Positions 11,552 to 21,127 are shown, counted from the first letter of the stretch. The stretch is DNA of 64,000 nucleotides from Alphaproteobacteria bacterium (GCA_016125405.1 WGLW01000010.1:149185-213184), one strand, 5' to 3'. The notes: generated by a model not told the origin, from the sequence alone. Translations and numbers: made by a program.

Positions 11552-12409
11552 TTACGCTTTCAGGCGGTCTGCGCGCTGCGGATTGTTGGCGTTGAGCCAC
11601 GCATCCGTCATTGGAGTCAGCCAGCGGCAGGCGTTGTCGATGAATGTCAGCACTTTCATCGCATCGCTCGCCGGACGCGTCGCCATCGCATAGGCCTCGC
11701 GCAGTTCGTCTGTGCGCGAAGGATAGTTGAGGGCGAACAGATCCCGCCGCAGATCGAGATCCTCGGTGTAGATCTGCTCACGCTCAAGCACGAGGGCGAA
11801 CGCCGCGGAAAGAACCGCATGGCCGGCGTCGGTCGCGGCCGCACGGATGCGCTCTGGTCCCTGCGCCGCGCTGATGCGCGCCGTGGCGTTCAGCATTCGG
11901 TTGCGGAAGGCGAGGATATCGCCATTGGCCACCGCCGCGTCGAGGCGCTGGGGCGCCAGCATGCGGTTCATGTTGCGGCCGGCCACGCAGATCGAATTGA
12001 CCGCGAGGCGAAACCGCGCCGGCGAGAACACGCTGTCCGTCGTGAAGACATCTTTCCAGGAGAACACCGCAAAGGCGATGCGGCCCAGCCTTGGATGCCG
12101 GCGGCGAAGCCGCAGCGAGGCGGCGTGCTCCCAGCTGTCGCTCGAGCGTTCTTCCGGCGAGGAGAGCGGCGGGCCCATCCGCAGCAGGGCGAAAAAGGCG
12201 GCGCCGCCGGGGCGGCCGCGCGCGGCGGGCCCCGAGAGATAGACGGAATGCAGCCGGTCGCCAAAACGCTCCAGCGCCAGGTCGGCGGCTTCTTCCGAGG
12301 CGTCGAGTACGTGCGAGGAAATCCCTTCCCGCGACAGGGCGGCGTTCGTAACCCGGCCCCAGCTGTCCTGCGGCCAGAATGACCCCCGCAACCGAACTGT
12401 GTTTGCCAT
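11552..12409 (-). CDS. Nucleotidyltransferase-like protein with a degenerate active site
   Basis: A 285-residue cytoplasmic protein. A segment near residues 40-65 (DRLHSVYLSGPAARGRPGG) looks like the GS-x10-DxD opening of DNA-polymerase-beta nucleotidyltransferases, but the acidic metal ligands are not evident. The C-terminal third is helical (LVLEREQIYTEDLDLRRDL and TFIDNACRWLTPMTDAW), as in proteins that pair such a domain with a HEPN-like helical region. A PVL-type substrate cannot be inferred. The ATG is preceded by GGGAG; a GTG six codons upstream is an alternative. Family assignment is tentative. Confidence 0.55.
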   Translation of the reverse strand: MANTVRLRGSFWPQDSWGRVTNAALSREGISSHVLDASEEAADLALERFGDRLHSVYLSGPAARGRPGGAAFFALLRMGPPLSSPEERSSDSWEHAASLRLRRRHPRLGRIAFAVFSWKDVFTTDSVFSPARFRLAVNSICVAGRNMNRMLAPQRLDAAVANGDILAFRNRMLNATARISAAQGPERIRAAATDAGHAVLSAAFALVLEREQIYTEDLDLRRDLFALNYPSRTDELREAYAMATRPASDAMKVLTFIDNACRWLTPMTDAWLNANNPQRADRLKA

Positions 12410-12594
12410 ACGCCTACTCCCGTCCACCCCCCAGGGTGTTCAAGTCGGTCCCCGGCTGGACGAGCCCAAAAAGGCGGACCCGACAACGCGGATGTCGTAA
12501 ATGAAACGTTAAGTCGGCCACACCGGCTTGCAAGTGGAATCCTCTGTTCTTCGCAGACGAATCTGCTCTTGACCGAAGGCGTTGCAGCCGCGCG

Positions 12595-12616
12595 GGCGTT
12601 AATCTTTCCTAACGCC
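12595..12616. other. Small inverted repeat after mrp
   Basis: GGCGTTA and TAACGCC (7 bp, loop of 8) form a perfect hairpin just beyond the mrp stop codon on the minus strand. It lacks a T-tract, so it may be only a weak or Rho-assisted end signal. Confidence 0.3.
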
Positions 12617-12637
12617 GCACGCGCCCGGCGAAGCCTT

Positions 12638-13771
12638 CTATTCGAACAGCAAGACCGGCGCCGGTTTGCCGGGAGCGGACGCCACCGCGTCGAGCACGGC
12701 GTCGTTCAGCAGCGCGAATGCGGTGCTGGCGACGCCATCACCGCCCGCTGCGGGCGCGCCGGCATCGCCGCCCTTGCGCAGCTCCGACAGGATCGGCAAT
12801 GCGCCGAGGAACGGCGTGGAGAGTTCGTTCGCGGTGCGCTGCGCGCCCCCTTCGCCGAACACATGGTCCCGTGTTCCATCGGGAAGTTCGTACCACGCCA
12901 TGTTCTCGATGACGCCAAGTACGGGAACGGCGGTCTTGCGGAACATGCCCACGCCGCGCCGCACATCCGCCAGCGCCACTTCCTGCGGCGTCGACACGAT
13001 AATGACGCCATCGAGGGGCAAGTGCTGGACAAGGGTCAACTGCACCTCGCCCGTGCCCGGCGGCGTATCGATGTAGAGGATGTCCAGGTCCTCGGGCCAT
13101 GCCGTGTCGGAGATCATCTGCGTCACGGCCGACACCACCATCGGACCGCGCCACACGACGGGGTTGTCCGGGCTGACGAGATAGCCGAGCGACATGGTGG
13201 TCACGCCGTGCGCGGTCAGCGGTTCGAGTTTTTTCGCCGGCGTCAGCTCCGGCTTGCGGCCAACGGTGCCCATCATGGTCGGCAGTGACGGCCCGAACAC
13301 ATCGGCGTCGAGCAGGCCCGCGCGCAGGCCGGCGCGGGCCGCCGCAACCGCGAGGTTCACAGCGACGGTCGATTTGCCGACGCCGCCCTTTGCGGACGCC
13401 ACGGCCACGATGTGGCGGGCGGGCCGCCGGGGCGGGGCAGGGACGCCGCGAGGGCTGCCTGATGGTTGGATGGAAGACGGCGCTGCGGACGGCCTTTGCG
13501 ATGCGCCGGGCGGTGTGTCGGAATGAGCGGTGAGGACGGCGGTGACGGCGGACGCGCCCGGCACGGCGGCGACGGCGGCTTCCGCAGCCTGACGCAGTGG
13601 CTCGTCCGCCGCGCCCGCGCTGGTTTCCAGCACGAAGCCGATGCGGCCATCCTCACGCACCACCAGTCCGGATATGCGGCCGGATGCGAGAAGACCCTTG
13701 CCGGTTGCCGGGTCGGAAACCGTGTCGAGAGCGGCGCGCACCCTGGATGTCAGATCGACGGAGCCACTCAT
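12638..13771 (-). CDS. mrp: Mrp/NBP35-type P-loop ATPase (iron-sulfur carrier family, cysteine-free)
   Basis: A 377-residue protein with an N-terminal MIP18-like (DUF59) domain at about 5-85, a Pro/Ser-rich linker, and a deviant Walker A P-loop SAKGGVGKSTVAVNLA near 125-140, followed by LLDADVFGPSLPTMMG and DTPPGTGEVQLTL. These are the hallmarks of ApbC/Mrp ATPases, which carry and transfer Fe-S clusters. The usual CxxC that binds the cluster at the dimer interface should lie after the ENM motif, but here the stretch reads ENMAWYELPDGTRDHVFGEGG and the whole protein contains no cysteine. Its cluster-carrying role is therefore uncertain. Confidence 0.88.
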   Translation of the reverse strand: MSGSVDLTSRVRAALDTVSDPATGKGLLASGRISGLVVREDGRIGFVLETSAGAADEPLRQAAEAAVAAVPGASAVTAVLTAHSDTPPGASQRPSAAPSSIQPSGSPRGVPAPPRRPARHIVAVASAKGGVGKSTVAVNLAVAAARAGLRAGLLDADVFGPSLPTMMGTVGRKPELTPAKKLEPLTAHGVTTMSLGYLVSPDNPVVWRGPMVVSAVTQMISDTAWPEDLDILYIDTPPGTGEVQLTLVQHLPLDGVIIVSTPQEVALADVRRGVGMFRKTAVPVLGVIENMAWYELPDGTRDHVFGEGGAQRTANELSTPFLGALPILSELRKGGDAGAPAAGGDGVASTAFALLNDAVLDAVASAPGKPAPVLLFE

Positions 13772-13802
13772 CTATACGAACGTTTCCGCTGCCAGCGGCG
13801 CG

Positions 13803-14792
13803 TCAGCTTCGCGAAACTCCAAGTCGCCGCCCGGCGATCTTCATGAGTCCCGAGGCCAGATGAGGCGCCAGTCGCGGGTCTCTTAGCACGATGGCGCCCG
13901 CCCCGGCCAAGCGCTTCGACTTGAGCCGCTCCATGAAGTCGATCCAGGCGATGCGCTTCTGCGTGGAGAGGCGGTGGGCGCGAAGCAGGCGCAGGTCCGC
14001 CTCGGCCAGGCCAGGCGTCGCCAGCAGACGGTCGTCGGCGGCCTCGAAGGCGGCGAGATCTGAGCGGCTGTGGCGGGCCGAAAGGCTGTCGCCGCGCATG
14101 ACGCTGACATACCCCGAGGCCGGTATCAGGCGAAGCCGCGCCCCGGCGGCCATGGCCCTTGCGTAGAAATCATAGTCCTCGCCGAGCCGCATCGTTTCGT
14201 CATATCGCAGCCCATGCCGGTCGAGGAACTCGCGGCGCATCATCGGCTTCAGAAAGCCCAGCTCGCGGCGATAGCGGGAGGGGTGCGGAATGTTGCTTTC
14301 GACGAAGTCGCGAAAGCTGATGTCGCTCACCTCGCCATATCCGTCGGAGAACCACATCGGGCGGGCCGTGGAGCGGTCGGCGCCCTCGGTCACCTGCAGC
14401 AGGTCGTCGGCGATGAGTTCATGACCCTCGCGGGACTTCGCGAGCAGCGCGCCGAGCCGGCCGGGTTCGAAATAGTCGTCGCTGTCCAGGATCGCGATCC
14501 AGGGCGCAGACGAGGCGGCGATCGCCGCATTGCGCGCGCGGGCAGGGCCCCCGTTCACGGGGAGGCCGATCACTTTCAGCCGGCCGCTGCCGTCGTCGAC
14601 CTTCAGCGCTGCGTCAAGCGTGGCGCAGCTGTCTCCCGAGGCGTCATCAACGACGAGGACTTCGCTGGCCTCGGTCTGGGCGAGCGCCGAAGTGACGGCG
14701 CGCCCGATGGTGGACGCCGCGCGCCAGGCCGCGACGATCACGGCGACGCCCTCGGGTGGCGGAGCACTGATTGTCGCAGGGAGCGAAGTCAC
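13803..14792 (-). CDS. Family 2 glycosyltransferase
   Basis: A 329-residue GT-A glycosyltransferase. Conserved parts are the opening VAVIVAAWRAASTIGRAVTS, the nucleotide-binding VLVVDDASGD near 60, GPARARNAAIAASSAPWIAILDSDD near 85-105 (DxD metal motif as DSDD) and LGEDYDFYARAM near 205 (the ED catalytic-base motif). It transfers a sugar from a nucleotide donor; the acceptor is unknown. The frame stays open to a TTG at 14834, but the first 14 residues there look like non-coding sequence, so I favour the GTG at 14792. Start uncertain. Confidence 0.85.
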   Translation of the reverse strand: MTSLPATISAPPPEGVAVIVAAWRAASTIGRAVTSALAQTEASEVLVVDDASGDSCATLDAALKVDDGSGRLKVIGLPVNGGPARARNAAIAASSAPWIAILDSDDYFEPGRLGALLAKSREGHELIADDLLQVTEGADRSTARPMWFSDGYGEVSDISFRDFVESNIPHPSRYRRELGFLKPMMRREFLDRHGLRYDETMRLGEDYDFYARAMAAGARLRLIPASGYVSVMRGDSLSARHSRSDLAAFEAADDRLLATPGLAEADLRLLRAHRLSTQKRIAWIDFMERLKSKRLAGAGAIVLRDPRLAPHLASGLMKIAGRRLGVSRS

Positions 14793-15257
14793 GGGCGGGC
14801 GGGGTCCTTGGCGTAAACAGGATGCGGCGTGCAAGACTTCCGCCAGATCGTCCCGTCTTTACTGTATCGCGGTTAACGATGGCCACAGCGCTGGTTTGTC
14901 GACGAGCGCCACGACACTGGTTTGAGGCCGCTTAACGCCGGCGTTGGCCCGGTAATTCAAGACTTCGGCGTCAGAACTCCGCTGGCGTCGTAATAAAGTC
15001 GCCCCGGAGTTCTATGATCTTGGGCCACAGGTCTTGTCCGGGATTTTCTCCAAATCACCCTTGGGGAGAAACAGACTTACGCCTGAGACTTGAAGTCGCT
15101 TTAATGTGGCCGCAACTACTGGAAGTCACAACAGCAGCAGATGCTGCGGCGGCGCTCGTAGGCCATGCGCCGCGCCGCAAGGCCGGCCAGGCGCCGGCGA
15201 GACGCTGGATCGAGGGCCAGGACGGCCTGACCAGCGCGACCAAGAGGGAGACGATCC
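14793..15257. other. Intergenic region upstream of hflK
   Basis: No gene seen in about 460 bp between the divergent glycosyltransferase and hflK. It holds two inverted repeats: AGAACTCCG (14973-14981) with CGGAGTTCT (15005-15013), and TTTCTCC (15045-15051) with GGAGAAA (15065-15071). These may be 5' leader structures or operators. I could not identify a convincing sigma-32 or sigma-70 promoter by eye. Confidence 0.5.
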
Positions 15258-16397
15258 ATGCCGTGGAACGACCAGAAAGGCGGCGGCGGCGGCCCCTGGG
15301 GCGGCGGAAGCGGCGGCAGCGGCGGCGGTGACGGCGAGAGCCCGTGGGGCCGCCCGAGCCGGCCTGGCCCGCGCCCGAGCGACAACAAGCCAGACCTTGA
15401 GGAAAGCCTGCGTCGTATGCAGGAGCGTTTCCGGCGCCGCGGCGGCGGCAATGGCGGATCGTCCGGCGGTTCCGGCGGAGGCCGCGGCCGCACATTCGGC
15501 GCGGCGGGTCTGCTCATCCTTCTGGTCATCGCTGTCGTGGGCTGGCTGATGACGGGCGTCTACCAGGTCAACGAACAGCAGGTCGCCGTCGTGCTCCGCT
15601 TCGGCAAGCCGGTGCGCACCGAAGGCCCCGGCTTCCATATCCGCCTTCCCAATCCGATCGAGGATGCGCGTGTGGTGCCGATCAACACCATCACGGAAAC
15701 CAAGATCGGCGAGCGCGGCGAGGAAGAGAGCCTGATGCTGACGGGCGATGAAAACATCGTCGACATCAATTTCTCGATCAACTGGAAGATCAATTCGCCC
15801 CAGCTCTATCTGTTCAACATCGCCGACCCGACTGAACTGATCCGCCAGATCGGTGAAAGCGCCATGCGCGAAGTCGTCGGCACCAGCCAGTTCGAACCCA
15901 TCACCGCGGGCGACCGGACGGGCGTTGAATCGCGCGTGCGCGACCTGATGCAGCAGACGCTGAATTCCTACCAGTCGGGCGTGGAGATCGTCTCGATCTC
16001 GCTGAAGCAGGCGCAGGCGCCCGCCGAGGTGCTTGACCAGCAGCGTGACGTGTCGGCCGCCGAACAGGACAAGGTGAAGCGCGAAAACGAAGCCAAGGCC
16101 TACCGCAACGACGTGGTGCCGCGCGCCCGAGGCCAGGCCCAGAAGATCATCCAGGATGCGGAAGCCTACAAGGCGGCGTCGGTCGCCATCGCGCAGGGCG
16201 ACGCGGAACGCTTCAACCTCATCTACGACCAGTACCAGAAGGCCCCGAAGGTCACGCGCGAACGCATGTACCTCGAAACCATGGAGCGGGTGCTCGGCCG
16301 CAGCAACAAGGTTGTCATCGATTCCAAGAACGGGACGGTGCCGGTGCTGCCGCTAGACATGTTCCGCAACGCCCCGGCTGAAAAGGCGGCCCAGTGA
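15258..16397 (+). CDS. hflK: FtsH-protease modulator HflK
   Basis: A 379-residue membrane protein. Residues 1-80 are cytoplasmic and Gly-rich with repeated GGG runs, one membrane span lies at about 84-101 (LLILLVIAVVGWLMTGVY), and the SPFH/prohibitin domain follows from VNEQQVAVVLRFGKPV. HflK and HflC form a large periplasmic cage around the AAA protease FtsH and limit its action on membrane proteins. The stop overlaps the start of hflC (GTGATG), the usual operon arrangement. The C-terminal coiled-coil region (about 270-320) is Ala/Glu/Lys-rich as expected. AGGGAG precedes the ATG. Confidence 0.96.
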   Translation: MPWNDQKGGGGGPWGGGSGGSGGGDGESPWGRPSRPGPRPSDNKPDLEESLRRMQERFRRRGGGNGGSSGGSGGGRGRTFGAAGLLILLVIAVVGWLMTGVYQVNEQQVAVVLRFGKPVRTEGPGFHIRLPNPIEDARVVPINTITETKIGERGEEESLMLTGDENIVDINFSINWKINSPQLYLFNIADPTELIRQIGESAMREVVGTSQFEPITAGDRTGVESRVRDLMQQTLNSYQSGVEIVSISLKQAQAPAEVLDQQRDVSAAEQDKVKRENEAKAYRNDVVPRARGQAQKIIQDAEAYKAASVAIAQGDAERFNLIYDQYQKAPKVTRERMYLETMERVLGRSNKVVIDSKNGTVPVLPLDMFRNAPAEKAAQ

Positions 16398-17272
16398 TGC
16401 AGAGATTTATCATCATCGGCGGTATTGCGGCGGCCCTGATCCTGGTCGTTCTCGCCAACTGCTTCTACATCGTGCGCATCGACCAGCAGGCCATCGTCCT
16501 GCAATTCGGTCAGGCCAAGGCGATCGTCAACGCGGGCGACAGCCAGCAGGACGGGCTGCATTTCAAGTGGCCGATGGTCCAGAACGTGATCACCTACGAC
16601 AAGCGCAACCTGGGCTATGATCTCCAGGCGCAGGAAGTGATCGGCGCCGACCAGCAACGCCTCATCGTCGACGCCGTCGCGCGCTACCGGATCCGCGATC
16701 CGCTGCAATTCTTCCGTGCGGCGCAGACCGAGACCAATGGCGAGCAGCAGCTCAGCCAGCGCATGGTCGCGGCCCTGCGCGGCGAACTCGGGAAGGTGGC
16801 GACGCCGGATATCGTGTCCGGCCAGCGCGCCGAGCTGATGCAGCGGATCAAGACGACGCTGGGCGCCACCATGGCCAGCTTCGGGGTCCAGATCATCGAC
16901 GTGCGCATCCGTCGCGCAGACCTGCCCAAGCAGAACGCCGAGAAGGTGTTCGACCGGATGAAATCCGAGCTGCAGCAGAAGGCGAAACTCTACCGCGCCG
17001 AGGGCGAGGAACAGTACCAGACCATCGTGGGCGACGCCGACCGGCAGACCCAGGTGATCGTCGCCGAAGCCAACGAGCAATCACAGAAGCTGCGCGGCGA
17101 GGGCGACGCCCAGCGGAACGCGATCTACGCGCTGGCCTACAACCGGGATCCGGAATTCTTCTCCTTCTACCGGTCCATGCAGGCCTACGAAAACGCGATC
17201 AAGGAAGGAACGCCGCTGGTGATCTCGCCGGATTCGGATTTCTTCCGTTATTTCAACCAGCCGCCGAAATAG
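16394..17272 (+). CDS. hflC: FtsH-protease modulator HflC
   Basis: A 292-residue SPFH-domain partner of HflK, with an N-terminal membrane span (FIIIGGIAAALILVVLANCFYIV, about 4-26) and the prohibitin fold from VRIDQQAIVLQFGQAK onward. The Ala/Glu-rich helix near 190-240 matches the region that packs into the HflKC vault. It overlaps hflK by 4 bp, so the two are translated in a coupled way and in equal amounts, as a heteromeric complex needs. A degP-type protease gene follows, completing a common alphaproteobacterial envelope quality-control cluster. Confidence 0.96.
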   Translation: MMQRFIIIGGIAAALILVVLANCFYIVRIDQQAIVLQFGQAKAIVNAGDSQQDGLHFKWPMVQNVITYDKRNLGYDLQAQEVIGADQQRLIVDAVARYRIRDPLQFFRAAQTETNGEQQLSQRMVAALRGELGKVATPDIVSGQRAELMQRIKTTLGATMASFGVQIIDVRIRRADLPKQNAEKVFDRMKSELQQKAKLYRAEGEEQYQTIVGDADRQTQVIVAEANEQSQKLRGEGDAQRNAIYALAYNRDPEFFSFYRSMQAYENAIKEGTPLVISPDSDFFRYFNQPPK

Positions 17273-17459
17273 GGCAGGTGGGCGTTACAGCGGGGGGCGA
17301 ACGCGCTGCGCACGCCGCCGTGATCAGCTCCGCCATGACCTGACCGCATTCGCGCGCCAGTCTGTGTTCCGGGCGCGCCACGTTCTTGCGGAATTGTCCC
17401 GCCGGGGCCAGTGTGTGCGCTGGTTCGGGAATGCCCCAAGGGGCGGGAGTTTTGGTCGC

Positions 17460-18920
17460 ATGATGGCTCGTTTTCCAGCCCTGGCGCGTCTGGCGGTCGC
17501 GGCCCTTGGCGGGCTTGCGCTGGTCGCCGGCGCGCCGGCGATGGCCCAGCGCACGCAAGGCCAGGCGATCGACCGCCCGGGTTTCGCCGGATCGGACTTT
17601 TCCGCGCTGGCCAAGCGGCTGATGCCGTCGGTCGTCAACATCTCGACCCGCCAGACGGTGGCGCGCAGCGGCGGCCTGCCGGCCTTTCCGCCGGGATCGC
17701 CGCTCAACGAGTTCAATGACTTCTTCGGGCGCGGCGAGCAGGGCTTCCGCCGCCAGGGGTCGCTCGGCTCGGGCTTCATCATCGACCCCGCCGGCTATGT
17801 CGTCACCAACAACCACGTGATCGAGGATTCCGACGAGATCGACGTGATCCTGTCGGACGGAACCTCGATCCCGGCCAAGCTGATCGGCCGCGACACCGAT
17901 GTTGACCTCGCGCTGCTCAAGATCGACACGAAGACGCCGCTTCAGGCTGTGCCGTGGGGCAACTCCGACGACGCCAATGTCGGCGAGTGGGTGATGGCGA
18001 TCGGCAACCCGTTCGGCCTCGGCGGCACGGTGACCGCGGGCATCATCTCGGCCCGCAACCGCGACATCAGCGCCGGCTCGTTCGACGATTTCATCCAGAC
18101 CGACGCCGCTATCAACCGCGGCAACTCGGGCGGCCCTCTCTTCAATCTCAACGGCGAGGTGGTCGGCATCAACACCGCCATCTATTCGCCGGGCGACAGC
18201 GGCGGTTCGGTCGGCGTTGGATTTTCCCTCCCGTCCAACCTGGCCAAGACGGTGATTGCGCAGATCAAGCAGTATGGCGCGGCGCGGCGCGGCACGATGG
18301 GCGCAACCATCCGTCCGGTCGATCAGCAGGTCGCAGAAAGCTACGGCCTCAAACGGCCGGAAGGCGGGCTGGTGACGGCGCTCGTCAAGGGCGGCCCGGC
18401 CGAGACGGCGGGGCTTCGCGTGGGCGACCTGATCACCTCGTTCAACAACCAGGAGATCAAGGAAAGCCGCGATCTCGCCCGCATCATCGGCGTCGCGCAG
18501 GTCGGCGCGCAGATCAGCGTGCGCTATCTGCGCGGCGGCAAGAGCCTCACGACGTCGCTGAAGCTGGCGCCGGCGGCTGAGGAGAAACCGGAAAAGCCCG
18601 AGTCTGTCGCTGACAAGGGCGCCAAGCAGCTGTCCAATCTTCTCGGCGTCAATTTCAAGGTGATCGACGATGTCGATCGCCGCCGGCTGGGCATTCCGAA
18701 TTCGGTGCGCGGCGTGATCGTCCAGGACATCCAGCGCGCGTCCGATGCGGTGGGCAAGCTCCGCATCGGTGCGGTGGTCACCGAGGTCAACTTCCAGCCC
18801 GTCTCATCACCCGATCAGGCGATCGCGGCGGCCGAAGCCGCCGCCCGGGCCAACAAGCCGGTGCTGTTGCAGGTCTGGGGCCCGACCGAGGTCAGCTTCG
18901 TCTCGGTCAGGACCAAGTAG
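17460..18920 (+). CDS. degP: Periplasmic Do-like serine protease (DegP/HtrA)
   Basis: A 486-residue periplasmic protease and chaperone. A signal peptide (residues 1-28, ending AMAQ) precedes the trypsin-like domain with the triad His119 (VVTNNHVI), Asp149 (VDLALLKID) and Ser223 (RGNSGGP). Two PDZ domains follow (about 270-365 and 390-480; GPAETAGLRVGDLI marks the first). It degrades misfolded envelope proteins. The frame is open further upstream to 17364, but the ATG at 17460 gives a clean signal peptide and follows GGGAG. It is third in the hflK-hflC-degP order, with a gap of 187 bp after hflC that may carry its own promoter. Confidence 0.95.
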   Translation: MMARFPALARLAVAALGGLALVAGAPAMAQRTQGQAIDRPGFAGSDFSALAKRLMPSVVNISTRQTVARSGGLPAFPPGSPLNEFNDFFGRGEQGFRRQGSLGSGFIIDPAGYVVTNNHVIEDSDEIDVILSDGTSIPAKLIGRDTDVDLALLKIDTKTPLQAVPWGNSDDANVGEWVMAIGNPFGLGGTVTAGIISARNRDISAGSFDDFIQTDAAINRGNSGGPLFNLNGEVVGINTAIYSPGDSGGSVGVGFSLPSNLAKTVIAQIKQYGAARRGTMGATIRPVDQQVAESYGLKRPEGGLVTALVKGGPAETAGLRVGDLITSFNNQEIKESRDLARIIGVAQVGAQISVRYLRGGKSLTTSLKLAPAAEEKPEKPESVADKGAKQLSNLLGVNFKVIDDVDRRRLGIPNSVRGVIVQDIQRASDAVGKLRIGAVVTEVNFQPVSSPDQAIAAAEAAARANKPVLLQVWGPTEVSFVSVRTK

Positions 18921-18925
18921 ACCCC

Positions 18926-21127
18926 TCAGTACTTCACGTTCAGCGAAACGCCGATCACACGCGGATCGTTCACGAACGCCGTGTTGTTGTTGAAGTCGAT
19001 CGCGCCCTTGATGTTGTCCTCGTCCGTGATGTTGCGGACAAAGACGGCGGCTTCCCACAGGCCGTTGGTTCGCGCGTATCCCAGCTTCAGGCCGCCCTCG
19101 AACTGGTGGTCGGTGTGGAACTCGACCGACTCGTAGAGGAAGATGTTCGTCTTGCCCTGATACGACCAGTCGGTGAAGGCGAAGAGTTCGCCACCCGCGC
19201 CCATCGGAATGCTGTATCGGGCGGTAAAGTCCGCCGTCGTTTCGGGCGCGTTGGGGAAGGGGTTTCCGTCGATGTTGGCGTAGGTCGTGGCGCCTGACAT
19301 GACCGTCGGATCGGTGATCGTGCACTGGGCGCAGATGCCGACCAGAAGGCCCGGATCGTCGATCTTTGTATGGTTGTAGCTGAAACCGCCGGTGAAGATC
19401 AGGTTCGGCATCGGCACGTATTCGATGTCGGTCTCGAACCCGTAGGCCTTGCCCTTGTTGGCGTTGATCAGCTGCACGAGGTTGCCCGCGCCGCCGACCG
19501 CCGTGAGCTGGATATGATCGACCGTGTACTGGAACACGGCGCCGTTGAAACGCAGCGTGTCGTTCAGCAGTTCGGTCTTCCAGCCGGCCTCGAACGAGAG
19601 GTTGGTTTCAGACTGCGCAACTGAAGGCGGCGAACCAAAGGCGATGTTGCGGCCCTGGATCGAGGGACCGCGGAAGCCGTCCGCCACGCGCGCATAGACG
19701 CTGACCGCCGGCGTGAACTTGTACATCGCGCTGAGGTCCCAGCTCACCTTGTCGTCTGACACGGAGCGGTTGTTGGAGGGCGCGGATGCGACGATCAGAT
19801 CCTTGTCGTCGTTCGTGTAGCGCAGGCCGGCGGTGACGCTGAACTGGTCGGTGAAGGCGTAGCTGCCCTGTCCGAAGATGGCCCAGCTGTCGTTCTTCTG
19901 GCGCACGGAAGTCGACGGCGGGAAGCCGGTCGGTCCAACCGTCGTGTCGACATAGTCCGTGTGGAAATAGAATGCACCCGTCTGCCAGGTCAGGGGGCCG
20001 GCGCTCGTGCTGGCGAGGCGCACTTCCTCGGTGAACTGGTTGAGGCTGTCGAGCCCGTCCTGCGTATCGGAATCGAAGGGGATGAAGCCCGGGCCGACGC
20101 CAGCGACGCCGCCGTCGATATCGCCGCGGCTGAAGCCGTGGGTTTCCTCGTAGCCGGTGATCGATGTCAGCTTCACAGGCCCGAAATCGTAGCCGACATT
20201 GGCCGACGTGCCCCAGCCCTTGTATTTCTGCGGGTTGCCGCCGCCTTGGTCGTAGCTCACACGGTCGCGGTCGTAATTGCTGTTCAGACCGTTGGTTCCC
20301 GTCGTGATGACGTTGGCGCGGAAGATGGCGGAGGTGCCGTCGAGATCGCGTCCGTGGACGTTCAGCAGTACGTTGAGGCGGTCGGTGGGCGTGTATAGCA
20401 GCTGGAAGCGGGCCGCCCGCTCGTCATAGCCGCCGAGATTCTTGTCGCCGGGAACAGTGGTGTTGTCGATCCAGTCGTCGCGATGCTGGTAAAGCATGGA
20501 GGCGCGCGCCGACAGCACGCCGGCGACAAGCGGTCCGCCGACGCCGCCCTCAAGGTTGACGGTGTTGAACGAGCCGTACGAGGCCGAACCGTCCGCCGAG
20601 AACGTGTCCGACGGCCGCACCGATTTGAAGCGGATGATGCCAGCGGTCGTGTTGCGCCCAAAGAGCGAACCTTGCGGCCCGCGATAGACCTCGACCTGGT
20701 CCTGGTCGAACAGCGGGAATGATTTCAGGACGACGTTTTCCTGCACCACGTCGTCCATGATGATCGAGACGGGCTGGGAGGCGGCGAGGTCGAAGTCGAT
20801 GTTGCCGAGGCCGCGAATATAGAAGCGCGGCGCCACGCGCCCGTTCGACGATTCCGCATAGACGCCGGGCACGCGGGCCGAGAGGGCCAGGACGTCCGAT
20901 CCGTCTGCAAACATCGAATTCAGCAGGTCCTTCGGCACGGTCGCGACCGAAACCGGCACGTCCTGCAGGTTCTCCTCGCGCTGCTGGGCGGTGACGATGA
21001 TCGTGTCCACCTTGGTGTCGTCGCCAGCCGCCTGGGCCATGGCCGGACCGGACAGGGCGCCGATCGCCAAGGCAAGAGCAGTCAGTCCCACGGACATCCG
21101 CAGGCGTTTCAGGTTTTGCTTGGTCAT
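18926..21127 (-). CDS. TonB-dependent outer-membrane receptor
   Basis: A 733-residue receptor. A signal peptide ends near residue 35 (GPAMAQA); the TonB box DTIIVTAQ follows at about 44, then the plug (about 55-165, with RFYIRGLGNIDFD and DQVEVYRGPQGSLFGRN), and a 22-strand-type barrel ending VIGVSLNVKY. The plug motif and VTAQ box are typical of the large receptor family that is expanded in Sphingomonadales and Caulobacterales for complex organic ligands and iron. The ligand is unknown. I start at the second ATG (21127) because GGTGGGG precedes it; an ATG four codons earlier has no site. It converges with degP, 5 bp between stops. Confidence 0.92.
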   Translation of the reverse strand: MTKQNLKRLRMSVGLTALALAIGALSGPAMAQAAGDDTKVDTIIVTAQQREENLQDVPVSVATVPKDLLNSMFADGSDVLALSARVPGVYAESSNGRVAPRFYIRGLGNIDFDLAASQPVSIIMDDVVQENVVLKSFPLFDQDQVEVYRGPQGSLFGRNTTAGIIRFKSVRPSDTFSADGSASYGSFNTVNLEGGVGGPLVAGVLSARASMLYQHRDDWIDNTTVPGDKNLGGYDERAARFQLLYTPTDRLNVLLNVHGRDLDGTSAIFRANVITTGTNGLNSNYDRDRVSYDQGGGNPQKYKGWGTSANVGYDFGPVKLTSITGYEETHGFSRGDIDGGVAGVGPGFIPFDSDTQDGLDSLNQFTEEVRLASTSAGPLTWQTGAFYFHTDYVDTTVGPTGFPPSTSVRQKNDSWAIFGQGSYAFTDQFSVTAGLRYTNDDKDLIVASAPSNNRSVSDDKVSWDLSAMYKFTPAVSVYARVADGFRGPSIQGRNIAFGSPPSVAQSETNLSFEAGWKTELLNDTLRFNGAVFQYTVDHIQLTAVGGAGNLVQLINANKGKAYGFETDIEYVPMPNLIFTGGFSYNHTKIDDPGLLVGICAQCTITDPTVMSGATTYANIDGNPFPNAPETTADFTARYSIPMGAGGELFAFTDWSYQGKTNIFLYESVEFHTDHQFEGGLKLGYARTNGLWEAAVFVRNITDEDNIKGAIDFNNNTAFVNDPRVIGVSLNVKY

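Noticed and set aside
14973..15013. Inverted repeat upstream of hflK as a terminator
   Set aside because: The 9-bp stem has a 23-base loop and no T-tract, so I list it only as structure in the leader region.
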